Of a DNA stretch of 64,000 nt, positions 35,449 through 43,890 are shown piece by piece; positions within the stretch are counted from its first letter, which is position 1; every line of letters begins with the position of its first letter. The notes under the pieces are model-generated. The model ran no database searches and was not told where the DNA came from. It saw nothing but the letters and a program-made list of their open reading frames with translations. The stretch covers positions 558,001-622,000 of the forward strand of contig OZ243949.1 in the NCBI GenBank assembly GCA_965214305.1, written 5' to 3'. A program made the translations under genes and the position numbers. This DNA is from Azophilus sp965214305. GTDB lineage: Bacteria > Pseudomonadota > Gammaproteobacteria > Pseudomonadales > Azotimanducaceae.

Positions 35449-36627
35449 ATGTCAGACAAGAAAGTGCGATTTGTTTGGTCCGACCCGCTGATGCTTGATG
35501 CCCAACTCAGCGAGGAGGAGCGCATGATTCGGGACAGCGTGTACGGCTATGCCCAAGATCGCTTGATGCCCCGGGTATTGGCAGCGAACCGCGACGAAAC
35601 CTTTGACCGCGAGATTATGCATGAAATGGGTGCCTTGGGGCTGTTGGGCGCCACCCTTCCCGAGCAATACGGTTGTTCAAACCTGAACTATGTGTCTTAC
35701 GGCTTGATGGCTCGGGAAATCGAGCGGGTCGATTCGGGCTATCGCTCCGCCATGAGCGTACAGTCTTCGCTGGTTATGTATCCGATACACGCCTATGGCA
35801 GCCAGGCGCAACGGGAGAAATACCTGCCGAAACTGGCCACCGGCGAGTGGGTCGGTTGCTTTGGCTTGACAGAGCCGGATCAGGGTTCGGATCCGGGTAA
35901 TATGACGACTCGCGCCGAGGTCGCCGATGGCGGTTTCGTCTTGAACGGCACCAAAACCTGGATTACCAATGCGCCCATTGCCGATCTGGCCGTGGTTTGG
36001 GCCAAGCTCGACGGGGTCATTCGGGGTTTCGTTGTCGAGCGTGGGTTCAGGGGGCTAAGCACCCCCAAAATATCGGGCAAGATGAGTCTGCGCGCCTCCG
36101 TGACCGGGCAGATCGTACTCGACAAGGTCTTTGTTCCCGAGGAGAACCTGTTGCCCAACGCCCAGGGTTTGGGCGGGCCCTTCGGGTGTCTGAATCGTGC
36201 CCGCTATGGGATTGCTTGGGGATCTATGGGCGCAGCCGAATTTTGTTGGCACGCGGCCCGCTCCTACACGCTCGAACGGCACCAGTTCGGCAAACCCCTG
36301 GCCGCCAATCAACTCATACAAAAGAAGCTCACCGACATGCTTACCGAGATTGCACTCGGCTTGCAGGGTTGTTTGCGTGCCGGCCGCCTGTTCGATGAGG
36401 GGCGCTTGGCGGTGGAAAATATTTCGTTACTCAAACGCAACAACTGTCGCAAGGCACTTGAGATCGCACGCATGGCTCGGGACATGCACGGTGCCAACGG
36501 AATCGCCGGCGAGTATCACGTTATGCGCCATGTGATGAACCTCGAGACCGTCAATACCTATGAAGGTACAGAGGATGTACATGCCCTTATCCTCGGTCGG
36601 GCGCAAACGGGATTGCCGGCATTTTAA
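35449..36627 (+). CDS. gcdH: Glutaryl-CoA dehydrogenase
   Basis: A 392-residue FAD-dependent acyl-CoA dehydrogenase converting glutaryl-CoA to crotonyl-CoA with decarboxylation, in lysine/tryptophan and aromatic-acid catabolism. GcdH-specific stretches are RVDSGYRSAMSVQSSLVMY, GCFGLTEPDQGSDPG, WITNAPIADLAVVWAK and the C-terminal TYEGTEDVHALILGRAQTG, which holds the catalytic Glu. The ATG at 35449 gives the family length. It stands alone: no LysR regulator or CoA transferase adjoins it, though a CaiB-type transferase lies at 52.6 kb. Confidence 0.93.
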   Translation: MSDKKVRFVWSDPLMLDAQLSEEERMIRDSVYGYAQDRLMPRVLAANRDETFDREIMHEMGALGLLGATLPEQYGCSNLNYVSYGLMAREIERVDSGYRSAMSVQSSLVMYPIHAYGSQAQREKYLPKLATGEWVGCFGLTEPDQGSDPGNMTTRAEVADGGFVLNGTKTWITNAPIADLAVVWAKLDGVIRGFVVERGFRGLSTPKISGKMSLRASVTGQIVLDKVFVPEENLLPNAQGLGGPFGCLNRARYGIAWGSMGAAEFCWHAARSYTLERHQFGKPLAANQLIQKKLTDMLTEIALGLQGCLRAGRLFDEGRLAVENISLLKRNNCRKALEIARMARDMHGANGIAGEYHVMRHVMNLETVNTYEGTEDVHALILGRAQTGLPAF

Positions 36628-36907
36628 GCGGGGCGTTACCGCAACCTCCGCCCGCCAGCGTAAGGGGGCAACCCTTCGCTCGCAAAATTGCCGAAGCCCG
36701 AATCCGTTGGCGTGTTGAAGCCTCGAAAGACAGGGGTTCCCGGGTCGTTTGCCGACACAATCAACGATGACATCAAACACATATTGGAAACCAGATTTGT
36801 CATTAAATCCTCTCAGAAATTGACTTTAGGGCATTGTGCGCCGGGCCTGTACTGGTATTGTTTGTGCCAAGGGTAAGAGGTAGTCAGTTATCTGGAATGG
36901 AGAAACC

Positions 36908-37591
36908 ATGATCAATATCCTGTTGGTGGATGACCATCGGCTGTTTCGTTTGGGCGTTGCTAGGATGCTGCCGGAAAGGAAGGGGTTTAAGATAGTCGGC
37001 GAAGCGGACAACGCTGAGGATGGCGTTAATTTGGCCCGCAAACATAGGCCACATATCGTCTTGATGGATATGTTGATGCCGGGCATCGGTGGTTTGGAAG
37101 CCATTATGCGTATTCGCCGCATTGATCGGAATATCGGGGTTGTCGCACTGACCGCCTGCACTTCCAGTCCTTTCCCGCTACAAGCCATGAAGGCGGGGGC
37201 GGTGGGCTATCTGACCAAGGGTGTTGCCCCGGAGGAATTGCACACGGCAATACGCAGGGTTTATTTGGGCAAGCGCTATCTGTGTGCCGAAGTCGCCCAG
37301 CAAATTGCCGAAACGGCGTTCGATTCCGATTTTAGCTCGCCCTTCGACCTGCTTTCCGGGCGCGAGATGCAAATCATGCTCATGGTGATTAACTGTCGCA
37401 AGGTCAGTGATATCTCAGCCGACTTGCATCTATCACCGAAAACCGTCAACAGCTACCGATACCGAATTTTCGAGAAACTGGGTGTTTCGAGCGATGTGGA
37501 ACTGGCGTTGTTCGCCGTTCGTCACGGTATGACGCAGATTGATCCGTCGGCCAAGACGGCCAGGCACCTGAGCAAGGAGCCTGTGTCCTAG
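36908..37591 (+). CDS. uvrY: GacA/UvrY-type LuxR response regulator
   Basis: A 227-residue regulator with a receiver domain (VDDHRLFRLG; phospho-Asp in IVLMDMLMPG; Lys in YLTKGVAPEEL) and a C-terminal LuxR helix-turn-helix (LSGREMQIMLMV, LHLSPKTVNSYRYRIFEKLGV). Its position directly before uvrC and pgsA is the conserved uvrY/gacA location, so it is probably the regulator that activates CsrA-binding small RNAs with a BarA/GacS partner. No sRNA or kinase is seen here. The TAG stop is formed by the start of a family A repeat. Confidence 0.87.
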   Translation: MINILLVDDHRLFRLGVARMLPERKGFKIVGEADNAEDGVNLARKHRPHIVLMDMLMPGIGGLEAIMRIRRIDRNIGVVALTACTSSPFPLQAMKAGAVGYLTKGVAPEELHTAIRRVYLGKRYLCAEVAQQIAETAFDSDFSSPFDLLSGREMQIMLMVINCRKVSDISADLHLSPKTVNSYRYRIFEKLGVSSDVELALFAVRHGMTQIDPSAKTARHLSKEPVS

Positions 37592-37615
37592 GAGCCTCTG
37601 CCTGCGGAATTCGCG
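37590..37615 (+). repeat. Family A repeat, copy 3 (left arm only)
   Basis: AGGAGCCTCTGCCTGCGGAA and TTCGCG match the left arm of copies 1 and 2. It begins inside the TAG stop codon of uvrY and ends 13 bases before the uvrC start, with no right arm, so it cannot form the full hairpin. Confidence 0.8.
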
Positions 37616-37628
37616 TTATAGTGCGGCT

Positions 37629-39464
37629 ATGAAGGCCGCTGGCGATACCGCCCTGTTCAACTCCGAAGCGTTTTTAGCCAACCTCACCCGCAAGCCGGGC
37701 GTGTATCGCATGCTCGACGACCAAGGCCGCTCGCTCTACGTTGGCAAGGCGCGCAGCCTCAGACCTCGTCTGAGCAGCTACTTTCGCGCATCCGGGCTGG
37801 CAACCAAGACCATGGCGCTGGTCGCCCGCATCCGCGATATCGAAATCACGGTAACCCATAGCGAAACCGAGGCGCTGTTGCTCGAACAGAGCCTCATCAA
37901 GCAGGAACGGCCACCTTACAATGTGGTGCTGCGTGATGATAAATCCTACCCATACATCTATTTGACGGATCAGGCCGACTTCCCGCGTCTCGCTTTTCAT
38001 CGCGGTGCCCGCCGCAAATCCGGCCGCTATTTTGGGCCATTTCCTTCCGCGAGCGCGGTGCGCGACAGCCTCAATGCCATGCAGAAGCTGTTTCTTGTGC
38101 GCCAGTGCGACGATACTTTCTTCAAGAACCGCTCCCGTCCTTGTCTGCAATATCAAATAGAGCGTTGCAGCGCCCCTTGCGTCGGTTTCATCTCATCCGA
38201 GTCGTATCGACAGGATGTGGATTTGAGCGTCTTATTTCTGGAAGGCCGCAGCGACCGCGTGCTAGCCACCCTCAAGCAGCGCATGGATGCCGCATCCGAG
38301 GCCCTTGATTTCGAGCGCGCCGCCAAATACCGAGACCAAATTGCCCAACTGCGCCGGGTTCAGGAGCAACAATATGTGCATGCGTCCAAGGGGGATGTGG
38401 ATGTATTTGCGTTGGCGGAAGAGAGCGGCATAGCCTGTGTGCAAGCCCTGTACATTCGGGCGGGCAGAATGCTCGGCCAGCGCACCTGGTTTCCGCGTAA
38501 CGAGTTACGCCTTGAGCGCGCCGAGCTGATTACCGCCTTTGTATCCCAATACTATCTTGCCGGCAGCGACCGCGATCTTCCGAAAACCATCATTACCTCG
38601 GAAGCAATGATCCGTGGGAAACTGTTGGCCGATGCGCTCTCGGCACGCGGTGGCCGTAAAGTGACGCTGGCCTCCGCCGTGCGTGGCCATCGGGCCGGGT
38701 GGTTGAAACTTGCCGTTGAAAACGCGGCCATCAGCCTCGCCGCCTATTTGGCCGACAAGCGTAATATCTATGCCCGCTTTATCGGATTGCAGGAGTCGCT
38801 GCGGCTTGAGGACGTACCCGAACGGATCGAGTGCTTCGATATCAGCCACACGATGGGTGAGGGCACCGTCGCTTCCTGCGTGGTATTCGACACCAATGGC
38901 CCGCTCAAATCCGATTATCGGCGGTTTAATATCGATGGGGTGGCGGCGGGCGATGACTATGGTGCCATGGAACAGGCATTGCGTCGGCGCTATACCCGTC
39001 TCAAGCGAGGGGAGGCTGTGCTACCGGGCATTCTATTGATCGATGGCGGACGGGGTCAGTTAAGTCGTGCGCTTGCGGTGTTGAACGAACTGCAGATTGA
39101 AGGTGTTTTGGTGTTGGCCATTGCCAAGGGCACGCAGCGCAAACCGGGTCTCGAACGATTCTTCACCGCTGTGGGCCAGATCACCATTTCCGCCCAATCC
39201 GATGCGTTCCATCTATTGCAACAGGTCCGCGACGAGGCGCACCGCTTCGCCATCACCGGGCACCGGCAGCGCCGCCAAAAGCGTCGTCGCCGCTCGGCGT
39301 TGGACGATATCCCGGGCGTCGGCCCCAAACGTCGCAGGGAACTGTTGACGCACTTTGGTGGGTTAGCGGCGTTGCGGGGCGCGGGCCCCGACGAAATTGC
39401 CAAGGTACCGGGCATTAACCGCAAGTTGGCCGATCTGGTGTACGGCAGCCTGCACGCTGAATGA
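37629..39464 (+). CDS. uvrC: Excinuclease ABC subunit C
   Basis: A 611-residue nucleotide-excision-repair nuclease that makes both incisions around a lesion bound by UvrB. Domains in order: GIY-YIG endonuclease (KPGVYRMLDDQGRSLYVGKA), Cys-rich linker (CLQYQIERCSAPC), UVR domain (about residues 200–240), RNase H-like 5' nuclease (IECFDISHTMGEGTVASCVV with the catalytic Asp), and paired helix-hairpin-helix motifs (DDIPGVGPKRRRELL, AKVPGINRKLADLV). Length equals E. coli UvrC. pgsA follows after 18 bases. Confidence 0.96.
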   Translation: MKAAGDTALFNSEAFLANLTRKPGVYRMLDDQGRSLYVGKARSLRPRLSSYFRASGLATKTMALVARIRDIEITVTHSETEALLLEQSLIKQERPPYNVVLRDDKSYPYIYLTDQADFPRLAFHRGARRKSGRYFGPFPSASAVRDSLNAMQKLFLVRQCDDTFFKNRSRPCLQYQIERCSAPCVGFISSESYRQDVDLSVLFLEGRSDRVLATLKQRMDAASEALDFERAAKYRDQIAQLRRVQEQQYVHASKGDVDVFALAEESGIACVQALYIRAGRMLGQRTWFPRNELRLERAELITAFVSQYYLAGSDRDLPKTIITSEAMIRGKLLADALSARGGRKVTLASAVRGHRAGWLKLAVENAAISLAAYLADKRNIYARFIGLQESLRLEDVPERIECFDISHTMGEGTVASCVVFDTNGPLKSDYRRFNIDGVAAGDDYGAMEQALRRRYTRLKRGEAVLPGILLIDGGRGQLSRALAVLNELQIEGVLVLAIAKGTQRKPGLERFFTAVGQITISAQSDAFHLLQQVRDEAHRFAITGHRQRRQKRRRRSALDDIPGVGPKRRRELLTHFGGLAALRGAGPDEIAKVPGINRKLADLVYGSLHAE

Positions 39465-39482
39465 GCGCGATAAAATAAACCG

Positions 39483-40049
39483 ATGAACCTGCCGAACCTG
39501 CTGACCTTGTTGCGTATCGTATTGGTGCCGGTCTTTGCATTGGCCTATCTTGCGCCCGGCGGCGCCCTGTACCGATGGGCCGCGATCTTGTTTGCTTTGG
39601 CGGCCTTTACGGATTGGCTCGACGGCTACTTGGCGCGGCGGCTCGGCCAAACAACCGACTTCGGCACCTTTCTGGATCCGGTTGCCGACAAGTTGATTGT
39701 CGTTACGGCCCTGATACTGCTTATTGGTCAACATGCCAACCTTTGGCTGACGTTGCCGGGCATCGTGATTGTGAGCCGCGAGATATTCATCAGTGCGCTA
39801 CGAGAATGGATGGCGGAGATGAATCGGCGCGGTCTGGTTGCCGTCACCTGGGTCAGCAAGCTGAAGACGGCGTTGCAAATGGTTGCCATCACCTTGCTGT
39901 TGGCCAACGCGCCTAACCTGCACCATCATTGGGTGGTTTCCGGTTATGTGTTGCTCTATGTGGCCGCGTTGATGACGCTCTGGTCCATGTGCATCTACCT
40001 GATTGCGGCTTGGCCGACCTTGAAATCGGACTTGAAGCGCAAGCCCTGA
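39483..40049 (+). CDS. pgsA: Phosphatidylglycerophosphate synthase
   Basis: A 188-residue integral membrane CDP-alcohol phosphatidyltransferase making PGP from CDP-diacylglycerol and glycerol 3-phosphate. The family motif is complete: DWLDGYLARRLGQTTDFGTFLDPVADK (read as D-G-x2-AR-x8-G-x3-D-x3-D). About five membrane segments are apparent. It ends the uvrY–uvrC–pgsA block; tRNA genes follow pgsA in E. coli, and here a tRNA-Cys does so once the insertion sequence is disregarded. Confidence 0.95.
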   Translation: MNLPNLLTLLRIVLVPVFALAYLAPGGALYRWAAILFALAAFTDWLDGYLARRLGQTTDFGTFLDPVADKLIVVTALILLIGQHANLWLTLPGIVIVSREIFISALREWMAEMNRRGLVAVTWVSKLKTALQMVAITLLLANAPNLHHHWVVSGYVLLYVAALMTLWSMCIYLIAAWPTLKSDLKRKP

Positions 40050-40107
40050 TCGCGCCCCGCTGCCCCCACATGGCTTGCAGCCGGGTAGGGCGAGGCGGCG
40101 GGGCGCT

Positions 40108-40278
40108 TGGCCGCGGCTGCTCCGCTCCCTCCGCCCAGGCGCCGGAAGGGCGGAACCCGAGGGGTGGCCAGAGGGGACATCTCTGCTTTGCGGGAAAGAG
40201 CACATTGCCAGGTAGTGGCTCAGTTCAAACTGATACGAGACCCATTTCTGCTTTGCGTTGACATTGGCAAAACAATGG
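40108..40278 (+). repeat. IS right-end scar (family B), copy 2, with family C fragment
   Basis: Blocks CTCCGCTCCCTCCGCC, GGCGCCGGAA, GGCGGAACCC and GGGGACATCTCTGCTTTG match copy 1. A 33-base family C fragment (40211–40243, GTGGCTCAGTT joined to CAAACTGATACGAGACCC) interrupts it, after which ATTTCTGCTTTG and TTGACATTGGCAAAACAATG resume exactly as at the right end of the complete IS. It looks like the remnant of an earlier IS copy at the same target, with a small insertion in it. It fills the pgsA–IS interval, with no gene seen. Confidence 0.65.
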
Positions 40279-40284
40279 TGTTAG

Positions 40285-41747
40285 CCCAAAGCAGTAATGT
40301 CCCCTTTGCGCAAAGTTAAAGTGTCCCCTTTTTCATCGGGGAGGGGCTGTCTTGTCGAGTGCGGAGGTGTTGTTGAGCATGCGGGAGTCGGATCGGGCGG
40401 GAGTGATTCGCGATGTGGTGGAGAAGCGCCTGTCGCAGCGCGAGGCGGCGTTGCGGCTGCGGTTGAGTGTGCGCCAGGTGAAGCGCCTGGCGGCGCGCTA
40501 CCGGGAGCGGGGCGCGGCAGGGCTGGTGTCGGGGCGGCGGGGCAAGCGGTCGAACAACGCGATCGACCCGGCGGTGCGCTGTGCGGCGCTGGACCTGGTT
40601 CGCGGGCGCTACCCGGATTTCGGTCCGACCCTCGCTTGCGAGAAGCTGGTGGAGGCGCACGGTTTCAAGCTGTCGGCGGAGACGCTGCGGGGCTGGATGA
40701 TCGAAGACGGGCTGTGGCGGCCGAAGGCGCGTCGGGAGGCGCGCGCGCATCCGAGCCGGCCGCGCCGGGATTGCCTGGGCGATCTGGTGCAGATCGACGG
40801 TTCGCCGCACGACTGGTTCGAGGACCGGGGGCCGCGGTGCGCGCTGATCGTGTACGTGGACGACGCGACGTCGCGGCTGCTGGCGATGGGGTTCTGGCCG
40901 GCGGAGACGACCGAGGCCTACATGGAGACGACGCGGGCGCATCTGGCGGCCCACGGGCGTCCGGTGGCGTACTACTCGGACCGCCACAGCATATTCCGGG
41001 TGAGCCTGCGGGGCCGGGAGGGTGGGTTGACGCAGTTCGGCCGGGCGCTGGGGACGCTGGACATCGCGCCAATCCACGCCGGCAGTCCGCAGGCCAAGGG
41101 CCGGGTGGAGCGGGCCAACCGGACGCTGCAGGACCGGCTGGTGAAGGAGATGCGGCTGCGTGGCATCTGCGGCATCGAGGCGGGGAACGCCTACCTGCCG
41201 GCGTTCATGGCGGACTACAACCGGCGTTTCGGCGTGGCGGCGCGCAACCCGGCGGACGCGCACCGGGCGGTGTTGCACAACGACCGGGAGCTGGATCTGA
41301 TCCTGTGCGAGCAGCACGAACGCAAGCTGGCGAAGAACCTGTCGATCAGCTTCGAGGGCGACACCTACCAGGTGACCGGGCAAGGCCGGGGCTACCGGCT
41401 GCGGGGTGCCGCGGTGACGGTGTGCAAGGGCTGGAACGGCGCGGTGGCTGTGCTGCGCGACGGCCGCGAGCTGCCGGTCGAGTTGCTTGCCGGGGGCGGG
41501 GATCCGCCGCCGGTTGAGGATGGGAAGAGCGTGCGGTCGCGGGTGGACAGGGTCAAGGCGCGGCAGCGGTCCCGGCCGGACTGGAAGCCGCCACCGGACC
41601 ACCCCTGGCGACGCTCTTTCAAGACCGGCGCGGGGGCGGCCGCCGGATAGCCGCGGCGCGGCCTTGCGCTCCGGTCGCTACGCTCCCTCCGCGCAAGGCC
41701 GAAGGGGACATCTCTACTTTGGAGAAAAGGGGACATTTCTACTTTGC
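40285..41747 (+). mobile_element. ISNCY/IS1202-like insertion sequence
   Basis: One transposase gene is bounded by paired inverted motifs: CAAAG…TGTCCCCTTT at 40286 and 40311 on the left, and AAGGGGACATNTCTACTTTG at 41702 and 41727 on the right. Outside both ends lies the same sequence, TTGACATTGGCAAAACAATG (40258–40277 and 41749–41768), either a long target duplication as reported for IS1202 relatives or a remnant of an earlier copy. The exact ends are uncertain by several bases. The element separates pgsA from tRNA-Cys. Confidence 0.7.
40379..41650 (+). CDS. DDE transposase, ISNCY/IS1202 type
   Basis: About 423 residues. An N-terminal helix-turn-helix (EKRLSQREAALRLRLSVRQV) is followed by an rve integrase core with Asp in LVQIDGSPHDWFE, Asp in YYSDRHSIFRV and Glu in AKGRVERANRTLQ, the DDE triad. 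The C-terminal domain is basic. ATG 40379 with GGAGG upstream fits family N-termini; a TTG at 40352 would add nine residues. The gene is intact, so the copy may be active. Antisense and +1 frames are also open across it, an effect of its high GC content. Confidence 0.88.
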   Translation: MRESDRAGVIRDVVEKRLSQREAALRLRLSVRQVKRLAARYRERGAAGLVSGRRGKRSNNAIDPAVRCAALDLVRGRYPDFGPTLACEKLVEAHGFKLSAETLRGWMIEDGLWRPKARREARAHPSRPRRDCLGDLVQIDGSPHDWFEDRGPRCALIVYVDDATSRLLAMGFWPAETTEAYMETTRAHLAAHGRPVAYYSDRHSIFRVSLRGREGGLTQFGRALGTLDIAPIHAGSPQAKGRVERANRTLQDRLVKEMRLRGICGIEAGNAYLPAFMADYNRRFGVAARNPADAHRAVLHNDRELDLILCEQHERKLAKNLSISFEGDTYQVTGQGRGYRLRGAAVTVCKGWNGAVAVLRDGRELPVELLAGGGDPPPVEDGKSVRSRVDRVKARQRSRPDWKPPPDHPWRRSFKTGAGAAAG

Positions 41748-41825
41748 TTTGACATTGGCAAAACAATGGGTGAGATATGCGGGCTAAGCCGTTAGAATCG
41801 CGCTTTCGCACCGCGAATTTCTTGA

Positions 41826-41899
41826 GGCTGAGTGGCAGAGTGGCCATGCAGCGGACTGCAACTCCGTTTACGCCGGTTCGATTCCGACCTCAGCCTCCA
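41826..41899 (+). tRNA. tRNA-Cys (GCA)
   Basis: The 7-bp acceptor stem GGCTGAG/CTCAGCC closes perfectly, followed by discriminator T (41896), as required for tRNA-Cys, and an encoded CCA at 41897–41899. The anticodon loop CTGCAAC holds GCA at 41858–41860 between CGGA and TCCG, and the T-arm has GGTTCGATTCC. It lies downstream of pgsA, as tRNA genes do in E. coli, but is now separated by the IS. No tRNA-Gly or tRNA-Leu partner is visible. Confidence 0.95.
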
Positions 41900-41911
41900 A
41901 ATCCACCCCCA

Positions 41912-41934
41912 CTAGGCGCCTCTGCCTTTAGGCG
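41912..41934. repeat. Family A repeat fragment after tRNA-Cys
   Basis: CTAGGCGCCTCTGCC starts at 41912 and is followed by TTTAGGCG, which contains the TAA stop (read on the minus strand) of the phosphotransferase gene. The same 13–14 bases occur inverted at about 43044–43058, on the other side of that gene. It lies between the convergent tRNA-Cys and phosphotransferase genes. Confidence 0.6.
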
Positions 41935-43019
41935 ATGCGGCTGAGCGCCTGTTCCGACAGCATCAGCGATGTGCCGATGCGCTCATGCATCTCTTCCAAA
42001 TCAACGCCTTCGGCGCTTTTCTTGCCCGCGCGGTAGCGGGCGTAGACGCCCTGTGTAATGCAGGCCGACTTCCAGCGGTTGAAGCCCACATAGTAGTCGA
42101 GTTTGGACAGATCGCGCCCGGTGCGTTCGGCGTAGCGTTCAGCCAGTTCTGTTCGGGTTGGAAAGCCGGGCGGGGCGGTGGCGGCCTCCGGGCGGACCGG
42201 TTCGGTATCGCTGGGATCCGGCCAGACATTCAGCGCATAGGCCAAGTCCGCTAACGGATCGCCCAAGGTGGAAATTTCCCAATCCACCACGGCGGCGACG
42301 GAGCAGTTCGGGCTAATCAGGCAGTTGTGCGGCCCATAGTCGCCGTGTACCACGCGAGCCGGCCCCTGATCGGGGATGTTGGCGAGCAGGTATGCACGCA
42401 GCTCATGGGCACGCGGATCCTCGTATTCGGCCGCTTCGACCGAAGATGTCCAGGAGCGATACCAAGTGTTGAGCTGCCGTCCCACATAGTTTTCCTTCTT
42501 GCCCAGGGCACCGAGTCCGACCGCGTCGGGATCCACCGCGTGCAGATCGCCGAGTACATCGATAAACGATCTGGCCATCTTGACGCGCTGGTCTTGTGGA
42601 ACCAACCGATTGGTGTCGTCGGCATCGTACAGCGGCTGCCCGTCGATCAAACCCATGACGTAGAACCGGGCCCCGGTCACCTCCGGGTTTGCGCAGAAGC
42701 CGAGCGCTTCGGGGACGGGCACCGGCGTTGGGCCCAAGGCGGAGATGAGCGCCCATTCGCGACTCATGTCGTGTGCTTTGGGCAGCAGTTCGCCTTGCGG
42801 CGGCCTGCGGATTACAGCTTGTCCGCCCGCGGTGTCGTCGAGGCGATAGGTGAGATTGGAATGGCCACCCTCAAGGCGCGTCCATTTAAACGGGGGGCTG
42901 AGGCTCGAAATATGGTTCTTTATCCAGGTTTCCACGGCTTCGACGCGGTAACCTTCCGGGCCCTTGCTTTCATCATGGATCATTTCGGCCCCTATTTGAA
43001 AAAACGGAGGATGCCGCAT
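41928..43019 (-). CDS. APH-like phosphotransferase family protein
   Basis: A 363-residue aminoglycoside-phosphotransferase-fold kinase of the ACAD10/11-related group. It has the nucleotide-binding Lys region (QAVIRRPPQGELLPKAHD), the catalytic loop VVHGDYGPHNCLI and metal-binding VVDWEISTLGDPLADLAY. Relatives phosphorylate hydroxyacyl-CoAs or other small molecules in catabolism of 4-hydroxy acids; antibiotic resistance is unlikely. A second start, ATG 42983, is possible. It ends a minus-strand set with the glutaminyl-cyclase-like gene (33 bases upstream), P450, receptor and Rieske genes. Confidence 0.85.
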   Translation of the reverse strand: MRHPPFFQIGAEMIHDESKGPEGYRVEAVETWIKNHISSLSPPFKWTRLEGGHSNLTYRLDDTAGGQAVIRRPPQGELLPKAHDMSREWALISALGPTPVPVPEALGFCANPEVTGARFYVMGLIDGQPLYDADDTNRLVPQDQRVKMARSFIDVLGDLHAVDPDAVGLGALGKKENYVGRQLNTWYRSWTSSVEAAEYEDPRAHELRAYLLANIPDQGPARVVHGDYGPHNCLISPNCSVAAVVDWEISTLGDPLADLAYALNVWPDPSDTEPVRPEAATAPPGFPTRTELAERYAERTGRDLSKLDYYVGFNRWKSACITQGVYARYRAGKKSAEGVDLEEMHERIGTSLMLSEQALSRIA

Positions 43020-43035
43020 AACAGGACTTGGGTTC

Positions 43036-43058
43036 CAGAGGCGCAGAGGCGCCTAGCC
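43036..43058 (-). repeat. Family A repeat fragment at a stop codon
   Basis: Read on the minus strand, TAGGCGCCTCTGCG starts at the TAG stop codon of the glutaminyl-cyclase-like gene, followed by a second CCTCTG. It is an inverted match to the fragment at 41912 on the other side of the phosphotransferase gene. Confidence 0.6.
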
Positions 43059-43883
43059 TGGTTTCGGCACCAACTCGATTTCAAATAACCGGGGCCAGCG
43101 TTTGCCGGTCACGAACAGGCGACGCTTGGCCGCATCGTAGGCGATGCCGTTCAATTCGCCGGTGTCGGGTCGCTGAAAGACCAAGGGCAGAATCCCCGCC
43201 AAGTCGAGCCAGGAGCGCACTTGGCCTGTATCAGGGTCGATAATGGCGATCCGATCGGTTTGCCAGACGTTGGCGTAGAGATTGCCTTCCACCATCTCCA
43301 GTTCGTTGAGTTTTGGCACCGGGCCATTTTCGTCCCGAACCCGTATCGTGCGGCGCACCGCAAAGCTGTTCGGATCCAGAAAGCGGAGATCGGCGCTGCC
43401 GTCGCTCAACACCAGATGGCCGGCGTGGAAAGCCAGACCCCAACCCTCTCCCGAGTAGTGGAATTCCGCTAAGGGCGCCAGTGTGGTTGCATCCCACACA
43501 TGGCCGATGCCGGCCCGCCAAGTCAGTTGTAACAAGCGGTCCTCGACAAGGGCTAGCCCCTCGCCAAAACGGTTGGCGGGAAGGCGGCGGTGCCTTAGGA
43601 CGCGCCCGCTTTCGATCTGCACGATGCGCACCGAGGATTCGCCGTACCCCCCCGTGCTCTCGAACAACCGGCCCCCGGAGAAAAGCAGCCCTTGGGTAAA
43701 GGCCGCTGGATCGTGCGGATGGCTTGCCACAACACGGAAACCATAGTGGGTCGCCACCGCGGGCGAAGCCCGGCCGTCGGCGGCAAGGAGCGGCGGCGGC
43801 AAGCCCAATACCAGCAACGCAAGCAGGTAGGGGAGGGGGCCGCGCGGGCGCGATACCTTGGCGGGCGCGACAGAAAAGCGCAC
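43053..43883 (-). CDS. Glutaminyl-peptide cyclotransferase-like beta-propeller protein
   Basis: A 276-residue protein of the plant/bacterial glutamine cyclotransferase family, which convert N-terminal Gln to pyroglutamate. Signature parts are HDPAAFTQGLLFSGGRLFESTGGYGESSV, FGEGLALVEDRLLQLTWR, GEGWGLAFHAGHLVLSDGS, LNELEMVEGNLYANVWQTD and GELNGIAYDAAKRRLFVTGK. A hydrophobic N-terminus (LLALLVLGLPPPLLA) is a likely signal peptide, so it would act in the periplasm. It starts 7 bases after the P450 stop. Its job in a catabolic operon is unclear. Confidence 0.88.
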   Translation of the reverse strand: MRFSVAPAKVSRPRGPLPYLLALLVLGLPPPLLAADGRASPAVATHYGFRVVASHPHDPAAFTQGLLFSGGRLFESTGGYGESSVRIVQIESGRVLRHRRLPANRFGEGLALVEDRLLQLTWRAGIGHVWDATTLAPLAEFHYSGEGWGLAFHAGHLVLSDGSADLRFLDPNSFAVRRTIRVRDENGPVPKLNELEMVEGNLYANVWQTDRIAIIDPDTGQVRSWLDLAGILPLVFQRPDTGELNGIAYDAAKRRLFVTGKRWPRLFEIELVPKPG

Positions 43884-43890
43884 CCGCCCT

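Noticed and set aside
40297..41602. Alternative long frames in and opposite the transposase gene
   Set aside because: Only the frame with HTH and DDE residues makes sense; the others result from high GC.
41928..43019. Aminoglycoside resistance kinase
   Set aside because: The catabolic operon context and the DWEISTLGDPLADLAY type match the ACAD10/11-related group, not resistance enzymes.
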